DNA from: an uncultured Fretibacterium sp.
GTDB taxonomy: Bacteria; Synergistota; Synergistia; Synergistales; Aminobacteriaceae
DNA: 64,000 nt
Assembly (NCBI GenBank): GCA_946183145.1
Contig: CAMGZM010000005.1
Location: 62,001 to 126,000, forward strand
Direction of reading: 5' to 3'
The first letter of the stretch is position 1, and every line of letters starts with the position of its first letter. A program made the translations under genes and the position numbers. Below, one piece after another: positions 1 through 8,845 of the stretch. A model generated the notes under the pieces. The model saw only the letters and a list, made by a program, of their open reading frames with translations. It did no database searches and had not been told where the DNA came from.

Positions 1-731
1 AAGTTACAGCAGTATTTGACGTAGAGGAAGGCCACGCAGACCGCGCATTAGCCGGAAAACACGTAAGCTACAAGATGAAAATTGATACGATCTCTGAGTA
101 CGTTTTGCCGGAAATCAACGAGAAATTTTACCGCGATGTATTCGGCGAGAACACTGACATAAAGGACGAAGCCGCATACCGTGAAAGACTCAGGCAGGAC
201 ATCACCGAAGAAGTTTCACAGCAGAACAAAGCAGACCTTGACAGCCGCGCTCTTGACCTCGTAGCGTCAAAATCAACGTTAGAGCTTCCCGACAAATTCA
301 TAGAGCGTCAGATTGTCGCAATGAGGCAGGAAGATGCAAACTGGGCGCAGTCAAACGGAATCGACATGGATACAGCGTTCGGAATCGGCACTGAGGAAGG
401 CCGCAAAGGTTATGAGGCACTCCTGAGAACACGCGCCGAAAATGCTGTGCGTAATGCTCTTGTGCTTGACGAGCTTGCGAAAAAGTACGACATTCATATA
501 GAACAGGAAGATTTAGACGCAGAATTTGACCGCAGAGCTGAAGAATTGCACGTCTCAAAAGGTTTCGTGGCAAAATATTTCTACGAGAACAAGAACCAGT
601 TAGACCGTCTCACAGACCAATTGAGATGGGACAAAACTATAGGCGCGGCACTCTCACACATGGCCGTGAAGGAAGTCAAAGAACTCTCAAAGCCTGAAGA
701 GCAGACAGAGAGTCAAACACAGGGAGAATAA
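1..731 (+). CDS. tig: Trigger factor, C-terminal part (partial, cut by window start)
   Basis: The reading frame is open from position 3, so the gene begins outside the window and about 243 residues are visible. The first residues (VTAVFDVEEG) look like the end of the peptidyl-prolyl isomerase domain. The rest is the helical C-terminal chaperone domain, ending in an acidic, Gln-rich tail. Trigger factor binds nascent chains at the ribosome exit tunnel. It lies 6 nt upstream of clpP, and the order tig-clpP-clpX is a widespread protein-quality-control operon, which supports the call. An internal ATG at 75 is not the true start because homology continues upstream of it. Confidence 0.93.
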   Translation, partial: VTAVFDVEEGHADRALAGKHVSYKMKIDTISEYVLPEINEKFYRDVFGENTDIKDEAAYRERLRQDITEEVSQQNKADLDSRALDLVASKSTLELPDKFIERQIVAMRQEDANWAQSNGIDMDTAFGIGTEEGRKGYEALLRTRAENAVRNALVLDELAKKYDIHIEQEDLDAEFDRRAEELHVSKGFVAKYFYENKNQLDRLTDQLRWDKTIGAALSHMAVKEVKELSKPEEQTESQTQGE

Positions 732-737
732 ACCCTC

Positions 738-1322
738 ATGGCGTACTATATACCCTACGTAATCGAGCAGACCGGGCGCGGTGAAAGAAGCTATGACATC
801 TACAGCCGATTGCTTAAGGACAGGATAATATTTCTCGGCTCAGAAATCGTTGACGACGTAGCAAACTCAATCGTCGCGCAAATGCTCTTTCTTGAGAGTG
901 AAGACCCCGAAAAGGACATAAACATTTACATCAACAGCCCCGGCGGAAGCGTTACGGCCGGGCTTGCGATATATGACACAATGCAGTACATAAAGCCGCA
1001 AGTCTCCACAATATGCGTTGGACTCGCCGCGAGCATGGCAGCAATTCTCCTCGCAGGAGGCGCAAAGGGCAAACGTCTCGCGCTCCCTAATGCAGAAGTG
1101 ATGATACATCAGCCCTTAGGAGGCGCAAGAGGCCAGGCAAGCGACATAGAGATTCAAGCGAAAAACATCATCAAGACGAAAGAGCGAATGAACCGAATAT
1201 TGTCATCGCACACGGGGCAGGATTACGAGACAATAGCAAGAGACACAGACCGCGACAACTACATGACAGCAGAAGAGGCACTGAAATACGGCCTTATAGA
1301 CAAGATAATCGAGGCAAGATAG
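738..1322 (+). CDS. clpP: ATP-dependent Clp protease proteolytic subunit
   Basis: This is a 194-residue ClpP of normal length. The serine-protease triad is visible as Ser99 (in GLAASMAA), His124 (in VMIHQP) and Asp173 (in DRDNYM). ClpP forms a tetradecameric barrel that degrades unfolded substrates delivered by ClpX, which is encoded 3 nt downstream. An AGGGAG ribosome-binding site lies about 11 nt before the ATG, inside the end of tig. No pro-peptide beyond the usual short N-terminus is seen. Confidence 0.98.
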   Translation: MAYYIPYVIEQTGRGERSYDIYSRLLKDRIIFLGSEIVDDVANSIVAQMLFLESEDPEKDINIYINSPGGSVTAGLAIYDTMQYIKPQVSTICVGLAASMAAILLAGGAKGKRLALPNAEVMIHQPLGGARGQASDIEIQAKNIIKTKERMNRILSSHTGQDYETIARDTDRDNYMTAEEALKYGLIDKIIEAR

Positions 1323-1325
1323 ATT

Positions 1326-2654
1326 ATGCCTTCAGACAAGAACAAGAACGACGAAATATATTGCTCATTCTGCGGAAAACCCCGCTCAATGGTCAATGAC
1401 ATGCTAGAAGGCCCAAGCGGCAACGTGAGAATCTGCGATCAGTGCGTGGCCTTGTGCAATCTCATGATGTCGGGAAAACCGGGGCAGGATGTTTACGTTC
1501 CGCACGATAATTTTTCGGACATAAACAGCATATTGCTTGAGGAAGAAGAGCATTCCGCAAAAGCTCCGGGGAAATTCTCAAACGCTCCCATAAAGCCGCG
1601 TGAGTTAAGCGAGTATTTAGACCAGTATGTTATAGGGCAGTCGAGAGCGAAAAAAGTTGTCTCCGTTGCAGTCTACAATCATTACCAGCGTGTGAGGAAC
1701 AATCTTGACCGCAATAACGCAGATGTAGAACTCCAGAAAAGCAATGTGCTTCTCTTAGGCCCTACAGGTTCAGGGAAGACTCTCATAGCTCAGACTTTAG
1801 CGCGCAAGCTCAATGTGCCGTTTGCGATTGCTGATGCTACGACATTGACGGAAGCGGGCTATGTAGGCGAGGACGTAGAGAATATACTCGTGAGACTTTT
1901 GCAGGCGGCCGATTATGACCTCAAAGCAGCAGAACGCGGAATAATCTATCTTGATGAGGTTGACAAAATTTCGCGCAAATCCGAGTCAACGTCAATAACA
2001 CGTGATGTTTCGGGAGAAGGTGTACAGCAGGCACTCTTGAAGATTCTTGAGGGAACAATCTCAAACATTCCCCCGAAAGGCGGACGAAAGCACCCTCATC
2101 AGGACTTCATACAGATTAACACGGAAAATATATTGTTCATCTGCGGAGGAGCTTTTGACGGACTCGAACCTATAGTAGCAAGAAGAGAACTCCAGAAATC
2201 AATCGGATTCGGCGGTGAATTGGCGCAAAAATCCGGGAGCTATGAGATTCTCAGCAAGGTACAGCCTGAAGATCTCGTAACATACGGATTTATCCCTGAG
2301 CTTGTGGGACGTATACCCGTTCTCGTAACGCTTGAGGATTTAGACAAGGAAGCATTCATACGGATATTGCAGGAGCCTAAAAATTCTCTGGTCAAGCAGT
2401 ACACAAAAATTTTCGAGATGGACGGAGTAAATCTCACTTTCACGTCGGAAGCATTAGAGAGAGTCGCGGAATTGGCTGTAAAACGCAAGACAGGCGCGAG
2501 GGGACTGCGTGCGATAATGGAGAATATCATGCTTGATATAGAGTATGAATTGCCGTCAATCCCAGACGCAGAGAAATCCGGCAAAAAGTTAATCATCACT
2601 CCCGAATATGTGAACAATCCCGTAACACCCCTGAAAGATTTATTGCATGACTGA
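1326..2654 (+). CDS. clpX: ATP-dependent Clp protease ATP-binding subunit ClpX
   Basis: The 442-residue protein starts with the C4 zinc-binding domain typical of ClpX (Cys13, Cys16, Cys37, Cys40). The AAA+ module follows, with Walker A GPTGSGKT at 145-152 and a Walker [11 protein letters not shown] segment. ClpX recognises tagged proteins, unfolds them and feeds them to ClpP. The gene sits 3 nt after clpP and overlaps the next gene, engB, by 8 nt, so the three are probably cotranscribed and translationally coupled. Confidence 0.98.
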   Translation: MPSDKNKNDEIYCSFCGKPRSMVNDMLEGPSGNVRICDQCVALCNLMMSGKPGQDVYVPHDNFSDINSILLEEEEHSAKAPGKFSNAPIKPRELSEYLDQYVIGQSRAKKVVSVAVYNHYQRVRNNLDRNNADVELQKSNVLLLGPTGSGKTLIAQTLARKLNVPFAIADATTLTEAGYVGEDVENILVRLLQAADYDLKAAERGIIYLDEVDKISRKSESTSITRDVSGEGVQQALLKILEGTISNIPPKGGRKHPHQDFIQINTENILFICGGAFDGLEPIVARRELQKSIGFGGELAQKSGSYEILSKVQPEDLVTYGFIPELVGRIPVLVTLEDLDKEAFIRILQEPKNSLVKQYTKIFEMDGVNLTFTSEALERVAELAVKRKTGARGLRAIMENIMLDIEYELPSIPDAEKSGKKLIITPEYVNNPVTPLKDLLHD

Positions 2655-3288
2655 GAAATTAATCACAAAAGCCCGGCTTGAGGCGACATGCTTTAACCCG
2701 GGCCAGCTTATTCCGCAGGACAATAACATTCCCGAAATCGCAATAGCAGGACGCTCAAACGTGGGAAAATCCTCGCTGATTAATGCGCTGCTAGGCTCAA
2801 AGCTCGCAAAGACAGGACAGACTCCCGGCAAGACCCGCAGCATAAACTTTTACCGCGCTGAGACTCCCGCAGGTGATGTGAGGTTCGTGGATTTGCCCGG
2901 CTACGGTTACGCAAAACGCAGCAAGGACGAGCGCAACGAATGGCAGAGGCTCGTATCAGCGTACATGAATGGGCGTGAAAGTTTGCGGCTTGTCTGTCAT
3001 CTCGTTGATTTCCGTCAAGGCCTGCTGAAAAATGACCGTGAGCTTCAAGAATGGATACGTTCATGCGGGAAAAATATTCTCGTAGTCTTCACGAAAGGCG
3101 ACAAGATTTCGCGGGGAAAATGGCGGTCAACACGCGAGGGCTATATACGTGATGGAATGTACTCGTATGATGTTCCTGTGATAACGTCAGCAGAAAAACG
3201 AGAGGGAATTAACGCGCTTTCGGAATCTCTCGTAAATTTCATCAGGAATTATGATAAAATCTCGGAAAATTCAGCAAAAGGAGTGTAG
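2647..3288 (+). CDS. engB: Ribosome biogenesis GTP-binding protein EngB/YsxC
   Basis: This 213-residue TRAFAC GTPase shows G1 GRSNVGKSS at residues 35-43, G3 DLPGYGYA and G4 TKGD, the arrangement of the EngB/YsxC/YihA family. It acts in large-subunit ribosome assembly. Its ATG lies inside the end of clpX (8-nt overlap). Its stop codon is embedded in the -35 box of a promoter-like sequence that belongs to the next transcription unit. Confidence 0.96.
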   Translation: MTEKLITKARLEATCFNPGQLIPQDNNIPEIAIAGRSNVGKSSLINALLGSKLAKTGQTPGKTRSINFYRAETPAGDVRFVDLPGYGYAKRSKDERNEWQRLVSAYMNGRESLRLVCHLVDFRQGLLKNDRELQEWIRSCGKNILVVFTKGDKISRGKWRSTREGYIRDGMYSYDVPVITSAEKREGINALSESLVNFIRNYDKISENSAKGV

Positions 3289-3314
3289 ACACGGTGATTT
3301 TCGGCGGCTATAAT
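3286..3314 (+). promoter_or_regulatory. Predicted sigma-70 promoter overlapping the engB stop codon
   Basis: TAGACA (3286-3291) and TATAAT (3309-3314) are separated by exactly 17 nt. This is 5/6 and 6/6 agreement with the consensus, and the best two-box promoter seen in the window. The predicted start (about 3321) lies just before an 18-bp palindrome. It would drive either the methyltransferase gene at 3433 or a short RNA ending at the terminator at 3374-3406. Confidence 0.65.
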
Positions 3315-3322
3315 CAAGCCAC

Positions 3323-3340
3323 GAGCATAATATTATGCTC
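3323..3340. repeat. Perfect 18-bp palindrome at the predicted transcript start
   Basis: GAGCATAATATTATGCTC is self-complementary over all 18 bases. It lies 2-20 nt after the predicted start of the promoter at 3286-3314. As DNA it could be an operator for a dimeric regulator; as RNA it would form a 5'-end hairpin with almost no loop. No T-run follows, so it is not a terminator. Confidence 0.5.
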
Positions 3341-3373
3341 TGATAGTCTCTATACGGACAAGAGAAGATTAAT

Positions 3374-3406
3374 ACTCTCACGTGATTTTTTGCGTGAGGG
3401 TTTTTT
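3374..3406 (+). terminator. Rho-independent terminator between engB and the methyltransferase
   Basis: A 9-bp stem (3374-3382 with 3393-3401) with a 10-nt T-rich loop is followed by a run of six T. It can end the tig-clpP-clpX-engB transcript. Because a strong promoter lies upstream at 3286-3314, it could also end a short leader or small RNA of about 85 nt. Confidence 0.75.
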
Positions 3407-3432
3407 CTGCTCTGATTCTGGGAGGCTCGGCA

Positions 3433-4392
3433 ATGCTTAAGCGAATAAGGCAAAAGGTGATGGGAAAACTTTTCGGAAATAATACTATGCTTCACCGTAT
3501 GCTTGGAGAACTGTTCAAGGTGCATCCTTTGAGAGCGGCTATGTTATCAGCATATATACTTCCTGTACGCAATATTCTCAGGGTTCCGGACGATATAAGG
3601 ATCAGCAAGCGTACATTCACAGTCTCAAAAGCATATTACAGCGAGCTTCACAGGCTTCTTCACATAGCGAAAACAGAAGGCCATGAATTAACCAGAACCG
3701 GGCGCGACAATGACGGAGGATATATTATGCTTGACGATTTTCCCGGCGGCATTGCGTACTCATTCGGGATTTCCGGCGATGTTTCGTGGGATAAGGATAT
3801 GGCTTCAAGAGGTTATGACGTGTATATGTACGATCATACGATTGACGGACTCCCGGAAGATAACCCCCGCTTTCACTGGTCGAAGCTCGGAATTTCTGAC
3901 GGCGTTACGGACGATGAGAGACTCAAAACTCTTGAGGAGCTAATATCACGCAACGGCCACGAGAATGAACGCGATATGATTCTGAAGATGGATGTTGAGG
4001 GAGCAGAATGGGGATTTTTCGAGAGCGTAAAGCCTGAAACTCTCTCACAGTTCAGTCAGATTACACTGGAGCTTCATGGCATGGTTAATCCGGCATATTC
4101 TGAACGCATACTCAACGTGCTTAGGAAGATTAACATGACTCATCAGCTCATTCACCTTCACGCAAACAACAACGGCACATATATTACAGCAGGCGGCAAA
4201 AGTTTCTGCTCATTTATTGAAGCGTCATATGTCCTCAGGAAGAAATATAATTTTTCGGGCGATTATGATGTGAAACTCCCGCTGAATATCGACATGCCCA
4301 ATGAGAAAAATTGTCCTGAGATTGAGCTGGGATTCTGGAATCGTGATATGAATATTGATGATACATTCACGCTTTCAGCAAAAGTATTTTGA
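3433..4392 (+). CDS. FkbM-like methyltransferase domain protein
   Basis: A protein of 319 residues from the ATG at 3433, chosen because GGAGG ends 7 nt before it; the frame is open back to 3382 without a ribosome-binding site. The central part resembles FkbM-type SAM-dependent methyltransferases: a GGYIMLDDF strand, an acidic motif after YMYDHT, and the characteristic LKMDVEGAEW followed by a LELHG segment. Such enzymes usually O-methylate sugars or secondary metabolites. The N-terminal 50 residues are basic and have no clear signal peptide. It stands alone between terminators and flanks housekeeping genes, so the substrate cannot be inferred. Confidence 0.6.
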   Translation: MLKRIRQKVMGKLFGNNTMLHRMLGELFKVHPLRAAMLSAYILPVRNILRVPDDIRISKRTFTVSKAYYSELHRLLHIAKTEGHELTRTGRDNDGGYIMLDDFPGGIAYSFGISGDVSWDKDMASRGYDVYMYDHTIDGLPEDNPRFHWSKLGISDGVTDDERLKTLEELISRNGHENERDMILKMDVEGAEWGFFESVKPETLSQFSQITLELHGMVNPAYSERILNVLRKINMTHQLIHLHANNNGTYITAGGKSFCSFIEASYVLRKKYNFSGDYDVKLPLNIDMPNEKNCPEIELGFWNRDMNIDDTFTLSAKVF

Positions 4393-4411
4393 TTTCACGA
4401 AATTGATTCGC

Positions 4412-4449
4412 AATCGGCCTTCTGAAAATCGGGAGGCTGATTTTTTTTT
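4412..4449 (+). terminator. Rho-independent terminator after the FkbM-like gene
   Basis: An 11-bp stem (4412-4422 with 4432-4442, two G-T pairs) is followed by nine T residues. It lies 20 nt after the stop of the methyltransferase gene and isolates it from the rpsB operon. Confidence 0.85.
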
Positions 4450-4476
4450 GCACCGAAAATTTTTGCAAAGCCTTTG

Positions 4477-4485
4477 TGATATACT
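4477..4485 (+). promoter_or_regulatory. Predicted extended -10 promoter of rpsB-tsf
   Basis: TGATATACT is an extended -10 box (TGn plus TATACT) about 110 nt upstream of the rpsB start. No convincing -35 box is seen at 17 nt. The predicted transcript would have a leader of roughly 100 nt. Confidence 0.45.
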
Positions 4486-4521
4486 AACAGCGATTCAAAT
4501 TTCACACGCTCATATTAACGT

Positions 4522-4584
4522 TAAAGGTGTCATGTTGATTTTCACGTGATTAAGATTGAGCGCAAGACAAAAACCTTTAGGAGG
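4522..4584 (+). promoter_or_regulatory. Possible structured rpsB leader pairing next to the ribosome-binding site
   Basis: TAAAGGT (4522-4528) is perfectly complementary to ACCTTTA (4573-4579). The second arm runs directly into the strong Shine-Dalgarno AGGAGG (4579-4584) of rpsB. Such a long-range stem could control S2 translation. Autoregulation of rpsB-tsf by S2 is known in other bacteria; here only the complementarity is seen. Confidence 0.35.
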
Positions 4585-4595
4585 TATTATTCTTT

Positions 4596-5411
4596 ATGGC
4601 AGTAGCAAGCATGAAACAGCTTCTCGAATGCGGAGTCCATTTCGGACATCAGACACGCCGCTGGAATCCAAAAATGAAACCCTACATTTTCACAGAACGC
4701 AACGGAGTCTACATCATTGACCTTCAGAAGACCGTGAAAGGACTCGACCGCGCATATGATTTCATCCGTGAGACAGCAGCAGCCGGGGGACATGTGTTAT
4801 TCGTCGGCACAAAGAGACAGGCGCAGGACACAATCCGCGACGAGGCGACAAGGTGCGGGCAGTACTACATCAATCAGAGATGGCTCGGCGGACTCATGAC
4901 GAACTTCCCGACAATAAGGCGCAGGATTTCACGTATGCTTGAGCTCCGCAAATATGACGAGGAAGGAACATGGGAGGAGTTCAACAAGAAAGAAATAGCC
5001 GCGCTTAAGAAAGAGCAGCTTAAACTTGAGAAATATCTCGGCGGTATTGCGAACATGGCCGCAGTTCCTGATGCAATATTCCTCATTGACCCGCGCCGTG
5101 AAGAGAACGCAATCGCAGAAGCACGCAAACTTCATATCCCTGTCGTGTCAATCGTAGATACAAACTGTGATCCCGAAATGATAGACTACCCCATTCCAGG
5201 AAATGATGACGCAATCAGGGCGATAAAGCTCATCACCGGCTTAATGGCGAATGCAGTAATCGAGGGCAGGCAGGGTGAAGACGCTGTAATTATCCCCGTT
5301 CAGGAACTCAGCGAGCCTGAAGCGATCAGCAACGAGGAACTTATAGCCGCAAGCGAGAGACTTTACGAGAAATACGAAGGCAACATTGACGACGAAACCA
5401 GAGAGGACTAA
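4596..5411 (+). CDS. rpsB: 30S ribosomal protein S2
   Basis: The 271-residue protein starts with the S2 N-terminus ([22 protein letters not shown]) and contains the family segments FVGTKRQAQ and [12 protein letters not shown]2 is a component of the small ribosomal subunit and is assembled late through contact with S1. The acidic C-terminal extension is typical. The start has the Shine-Dalgarno AGGAGG. tsf follows 5 nt later, the near-universal bacterial order. Confidence 0.98.
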   Translation: MAVASMKQLLECGVHFGHQTRRWNPKMKPYIFTERNGVYIIDLQKTVKGLDRAYDFIRETAAAGGHVLFVGTKRQAQDTIRDEATRCGQYYINQRWLGGLMTNFPTIRRRISRMLELRKYDEEGTWEEFNKKEIAALKKEQLKLEKYLGGIANMAAVPDAIFLIDPRREENAIAEARKLHIPVVSIVDTNCDPEMIDYPIPGNDDAIRAIKLITGLMANAVIEGRQGEDAVIIPVQELSEPEAISNEELIAASERLYEKYEGNIDDETRED

Positions 5412-5416
5412 CAACA

Positions 5417-6289
5417 ATGGCAGAAATTACAGCCGCAAAGGTTAAGGAATTACGCGAACGCACAGGCTCAGGAATGATGGACTGCAAGAAAGCACTTGCT
5501 GAGACTGGCGGAGATATGGAGAAAGCAATAGACTACTTGCGCGAAAAGGGACTCGCAAAGGCCGCAAAGAAAGCAGAACGCACAGCCGCTGACGGGAGAA
5601 TCTTCCACATTCTGAGCAAAGACGGCAAATTAGGCGTAATGATTGAGCTTAACAGCGAGACGGATTTTGTAGCGAAGACTGACGAATTTAACGGACTCGG
5701 CGACAAAATTACAGCTCACCTTGCAGCAAAGTCATATGATGATGTGCCCTCATTGCTTGCGAGTGTACACGAGTCAGGAAGCACAATCAACGATCTTGTT
5801 ACGGCGATAATCGCAAAGCTCGGTGAAAATATTGTGCTGAAGAGATTCGCCCGCTATGATGCCGCAAACGGTAAAGCCTTCTGCTACATTCACAGCAACT
5901 ACAAGGTAGGCGCGCTTCTTGAGCTTGAAGCAGATGACAAGTCAGCGATGTCGAAAGCAGAATTTGACGAACTCGGCCATGAAATTTGCATGCAGATAGC
6001 CGCCGCCGCTCCTCAGTATTTAGTGTCTGATGATGTCCCCGCTGATGTCTTAGACCGTGAAAAGGCCGTTTACCGCCAGCAGCTTATTGACGAGGGCAAA
6101 CCCGCCGACAAGGTAGAGAAGATTATCCCCGGAAAGCTGAGAAAGTATTTTGAGACAGTATGCTTGCTTGAGCAGGAATATATCCGCGACACCGACAAAA
6201 AGGTGAAGGATGTAATAGCTGAAGCAGGAAAGAAGCTCGGCACAAAAATAACTGTGAGACGTTTTGAGCGTTTTGCAATAGGCGAGTAA
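5417..6289 (+). CDS. tsf: Elongation factor Ts
   Basis: A 290-residue EF-Ts. The N-terminal UBA-like segment (VKELRERTGSGMMDCKKAL) is followed by the SETDFVAKTDEF motif that inserts into EF-Tu to displace GDP, then two core subdomains. The C-terminal RFERF block is also present. It is the guanine-nucleotide exchange factor of EF-Tu. It is cotranscribed with rpsB (5-nt gap) and followed by a stem-loop before pyrH. Confidence 0.97.
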   Translation: MAEITAAKVKELRERTGSGMMDCKKALAETGGDMEKAIDYLREKGLAKAAKKAERTAADGRIFHILSKDGKLGVMIELNSETDFVAKTDEFNGLGDKITAHLAAKSYDDVPSLLASVHESGSTINDLVTAIIAKLGENIVLKRFARYDAANGKAFCYIHSNYKVGALLELEADDKSAMSKAEFDELGHEICMQIAAAAPQYLVSDDVPADVLDREKAVYRQQLIDEGKPADKVEKIIPGKLRKYFETVCLLEQEYIRDTDKKVKDVIAEAGKKLGTKITVRRFERFAIGE

Positions 6290-6300
6290 TAAGACAAGTG

Positions 6301-6342
6301 AATATCCCCGGTGTGAATGAGAATTTGCGCCGGGGGTATTTT
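6301..6342 (+). terminator. GC-rich stem-loop between tsf and pyrH, possible partial terminator
   Basis: A stem of about 13 bp (6301-6313 with 6328-6340, two G-T pairs) surrounds a 14-nt loop and ends in only four T residues before C. The weak tail suggests attenuation or mRNA stabilisation rather than full termination, since pyrH and frr follow on the same strand with no clear promoter of their own. Confidence 0.5.
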
Positions 6343-6361
6343 CATAAACGGAGGCGATATT

Positions 6362-7078
6362 ATGCCCAAATACAAGCGTGTGCTTCTGAAACTTTCGGGC
6401 GAACTCTTAGCGGGTGAAAAGCATATTGGGATTGATTTCGGAACTGTGAGAGATTTTGCCGTGAAACTTGCTGAGATTCGCAATGCCGGAATTGAGTTAT
6501 CTCTCGTAATCGGAGGCGGGAATATGATTCGCGGTCGTGATTCTGAGGATTACGGCCTTGACCGAGTGAGTCTCGACGGAATCGGAATGCTTGGTACTGT
6601 CATGAATGCCCTTGCGGTGAAAACAGCTCTTGACAGTCTCAATGTCCCCGCAAAAGTTCTCTCTGCTGTCTCAATATCACCGATTGCGGAGCTTTACAGC
6701 CGTGAACGCGCAAGAGAATACATGAAGGCCGGAAATATCGTAATGTTTGGAGCTGGCACGGGTCATCCGTTTTTCTCAACAGATACCGCCGCGGCTCTCA
6801 GAGCGTCAGAATTAGGGCTTGACTGCGTGATTAAAGGGACGAAAGTAGACGGAATTTATGACAGAGACCCGATGAAATTCCCGGACGCAAAATTTTTCCC
6901 CGAATTGACATACAGCGAGGCAATTTCACGGAATCTTAACGTTATGGACATGGCCGCATTCGCATTATGCCGGGAGAACAAAATCCCCGTGTGGGTAATT
7001 GACGTTCAGACTTCGGGCGCATGGGTAAAGAATATCATTGAAGGTGCTGACGTAGGAACAATCGTAAAGGAGGACTAA
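6362..7078 (+). CDS. pyrH: Uridylate kinase
   Basis: The start is placed at 6362 because GGAGG lies 8 nt upstream and the product then begins MPKYKRVLLKLSGELLAG, the normal PyrH N-terminus; the upstream extension lies in the stem-loop. The 238-residue protein has the amino-acid-kinase fold motifs IGGGNMIRG, GTGHPFFSTDTAAALRA and IKGTKVDGIYD. It phosphorylates UMP to UDP with ATP in pyrimidine nucleotide synthesis. frr begins 2 nt downstream. Confidence 0.97.
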   Translation: MPKYKRVLLKLSGELLAGEKHIGIDFGTVRDFAVKLAEIRNAGIELSLVIGGGNMIRGRDSEDYGLDRVSLDGIGMLGTVMNALAVKTALDSLNVPAKVLSAVSISPIAELYSRERAREYMKAGNIVMFGAGTGHPFFSTDTAAALRASELGLDCVIKGTKVDGIYDRDPMKFPDAKFFPELTYSEAISRNLNVMDMAAFALCRENKIPVWVIDVQTSGAWVKNIIEGADVGTIVKED

Positions 7079-7080
7079 TC

Positions 7081-7635
7081 ATGCCGGATGTATTATCGGA
7101 GTTACGCGGAAATATGGACAAAGCAGTATCGTTTTTGCAGAATGAATTTCTCTCGATACGCACAGGAAGAGCGCACCCCGGACTCGTAAGCGACATTAAA
7201 GTGGACTATTACGGAACGCCCACGCCGATAAAGAGCCTCGCTAACGTAACAATACCCGAAAGCCGCTCGATTCAGATTGCCCCGTTCGACAAGACAGTGT
7301 TGAAGGCTATGGAGAAAGCTATTCTTGCCGCCAACATCGGAATGACTCCGCAGAATGACGGACAAGTTATCCGCCTGACATTGCCCGAACTCACTAAAGC
7401 ACGCCGCGTTGAGCTGACGAAATTATTAGCGCGGAAGGCAGAAGAGTCGAAAGTCGTAATCAGAAATTACAGGCGCGACGCAATAGAAGCCCTCAAGAAG
7501 CAGGAGAAAGCATCAGAAATCACAGAAGACGATCTCAAGAAATTCACGAAAGACGTACAGGACATCACGGACTCATACATCAAGAAAATTGATGAGGTCT
7601 ACAAGGTCAAGGAGAAAGAAGTTCTTGAAGACTAG
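7081..7635 (+). CDS. frr: Ribosome recycling factor
   Basis: This 184-residue protein has the RRF hallmarks: FLSIRTGRAHPGLV near the N-terminus, PFDKTVLKAMEKAI, and the C-terminal long-helix segment with IRNYRRDAIEALKK. It splits post-termination ribosomes together with EF-G. The ribosome-binding site AAAGGAGG lies at the end of pyrH, 2 nt upstream, so translation is probably coupled. Confidence 0.98.
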   Translation: MPDVLSELRGNMDKAVSFLQNEFLSIRTGRAHPGLVSDIKVDYYGTPTPIKSLANVTIPESRSIQIAPFDKTVLKAMEKAILAANIGMTPQNDGQVIRLTLPELTKARRVELTKLLARKAEESKVVIRNYRRDAIEALKKQEKASEITEDDLKKFTKDVQDITDSYIKKIDEVYKVKEKEVLED

Positions 7636-7655
7636 CAAAGGAGGAATAGACCAGA

Positions 7656-8459
7656 ATGGAAGAAAGAAGCCAGTACAATTCACCCGGCTATACAACGTTC
7701 AAGATGAAGCTGAAGAAGTTAATCGGCATTGACCTTAACTCGTACAAAGAGCAGATTCACCGCAGGACTCACGAATTAATGTCGCGCTGGGGCTGCAAAA
7801 CTTATGACGAGTATTATGACATGATGAGCAAGGACGACAAGAAGTTACGCGAGTTCCTTGACCACCTCACAATAAACGTCTCTGAATTTTTCCGCAACGA
7901 CTCCCAGTGGTGGAAGCTCAGGGACAAAATCATTCCCGAACTCATCCAGAAGCGCAGAACAAAACGCCTCAAATTATGGAGCGCGGGCTGTGCAACTGGT
8001 GAAGAGCCTTATTCTCTCGCGATTCTCTCTGCTGTATGCGGGCTTGACACGATGAATCCCGTTTTGGCGGCTGACGTTGACCAGGGCGCAATCTCAATCG
8101 CACAGAAAGCAAATTACCGCAAAGCGCAATTGCTCAATGTCCCGAAAGAGTACCTCGCAAAGTATTTCACGACAAGGGACGCGGGAGCAACATATGACGT
8201 TAATCCCGACATAAAGCGCAGAGTGAGCTTCAAGCGCATGAACATGATTGAGGATCCTTTCGGCGGGAATTTCGACATCATTTTATGCCGCAACGTCGTA
8301 ATCTATTTCACGGCTGAGACAAAAGACAAGCTCTATCACAAGTTTTATGACGCGCTTGCGCCGGGGGGATATTTCCTCGTGGGTTCAACGGAGCAGATAT
8401 TCGGCTATCAGAAAATCGGATTTGTTTCGGCCGGCCCGTTCCTTTACACGAAGAATTAG
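7656..8459 (+). CDS. cheR: Chemotaxis protein methyltransferase CheR
   Basis: The 267-residue protein carries an N-terminal helical CheR domain, then NVSEFFR and the SAM-binding motif SAGCATGEEPYSLAI. ILCRNVVIYF and GGYFLVGSTEQI follow near the C-terminus, as in CheR. It methylates glutamates of chemoreceptors, opposing CheB encoded at 49338-50420. It sits 20 nt after frr with its own AAAGGAGG site and is separated by 40 kb from the main chemotaxis operon. Confidence 0.95.
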   Translation: MEERSQYNSPGYTTFKMKLKKLIGIDLNSYKEQIHRRTHELMSRWGCKTYDEYYDMMSKDDKKLREFLDHLTINVSEFFRNDSQWWKLRDKIIPELIQKRRTKRLKLWSAGCATGEEPYSLAILSAVCGLDTMNPVLAADVDQGAISIAQKANYRKAQLLNVPKEYLAKYFTTRDAGATYDVNPDIKRRVSFKRMNMIEDPFGGNFDIILCRNVVIYFTAETKDKLYHKFYDALAPGGYFLVGSTEQIFGYQKIGFVSAGPFLYTKN

Positions 8460-8482
8460 CGCGTTTCTGCCTGGTTTGCTGA

Positions 8483-8845
8483 ATGTTTGAGTTCACGCTC
8501 ACAAACTCGCTGAATGACGCGCTTCAAAGATTATGCCGTCTCACGGGCTGGAAGAAAGTAACCCGCGTAATGATACGTATCGGCGGTGTGAGGAAAATTA
8601 ACCCTGAGCTTATGGCGTTTGTCTTTGCGGCCGCTGCCAAAGATACTCCCGCTGAAGGTGCTTTGCTGTCAGTGATGATTCTGCCTGTTACGGTGAAGTG
8701 CCTCTCATGCGGGAAAATTTCTGTGAGTGAGGATTCTGAAATATCATGTCCCTTATGCGGAAGCAAGAACGTACAAATATTATCAGGGCTTGAGCTTAAC
8801 ATTGAAGCCCTTGAAGTGGAAAATGACACGTTGAATTATGACTGA
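8483..8845 (+). CDS. HypA/HybF-like zinc-ribbon protein lacking the His2 nickel ligand
   Basis: The 120-residue protein has the HypA layout: a short alpha/beta N-terminal domain, the central strand VTRVMIRIGGV, and a zinc ribbon with CLSC and CPLC pairs (about residues 73-96). HypA delivers nickel to [NiFe]-hydrogenase or urease using the N-terminal Met-His-Glu. Here the protein reads Met-Phe-Glu. An in-frame stop lies immediately before the ATG, so there is no longer version. No hydrogenase gene is nearby. It overlaps the helicase gene by 8 nt. The fold assignment is good; nickel delivery is doubtful. Confidence 0.75.
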   Translation: MFEFTLTNSLNDALQRLCRLTGWKKVTRVMIRIGGVRKINPELMAFVFAAAAKDTPAEGALLSVMILPVTVKCLSCGKISVSEDSEISCPLCGSKNVQILSGLELNIEALEVENDTLNYD

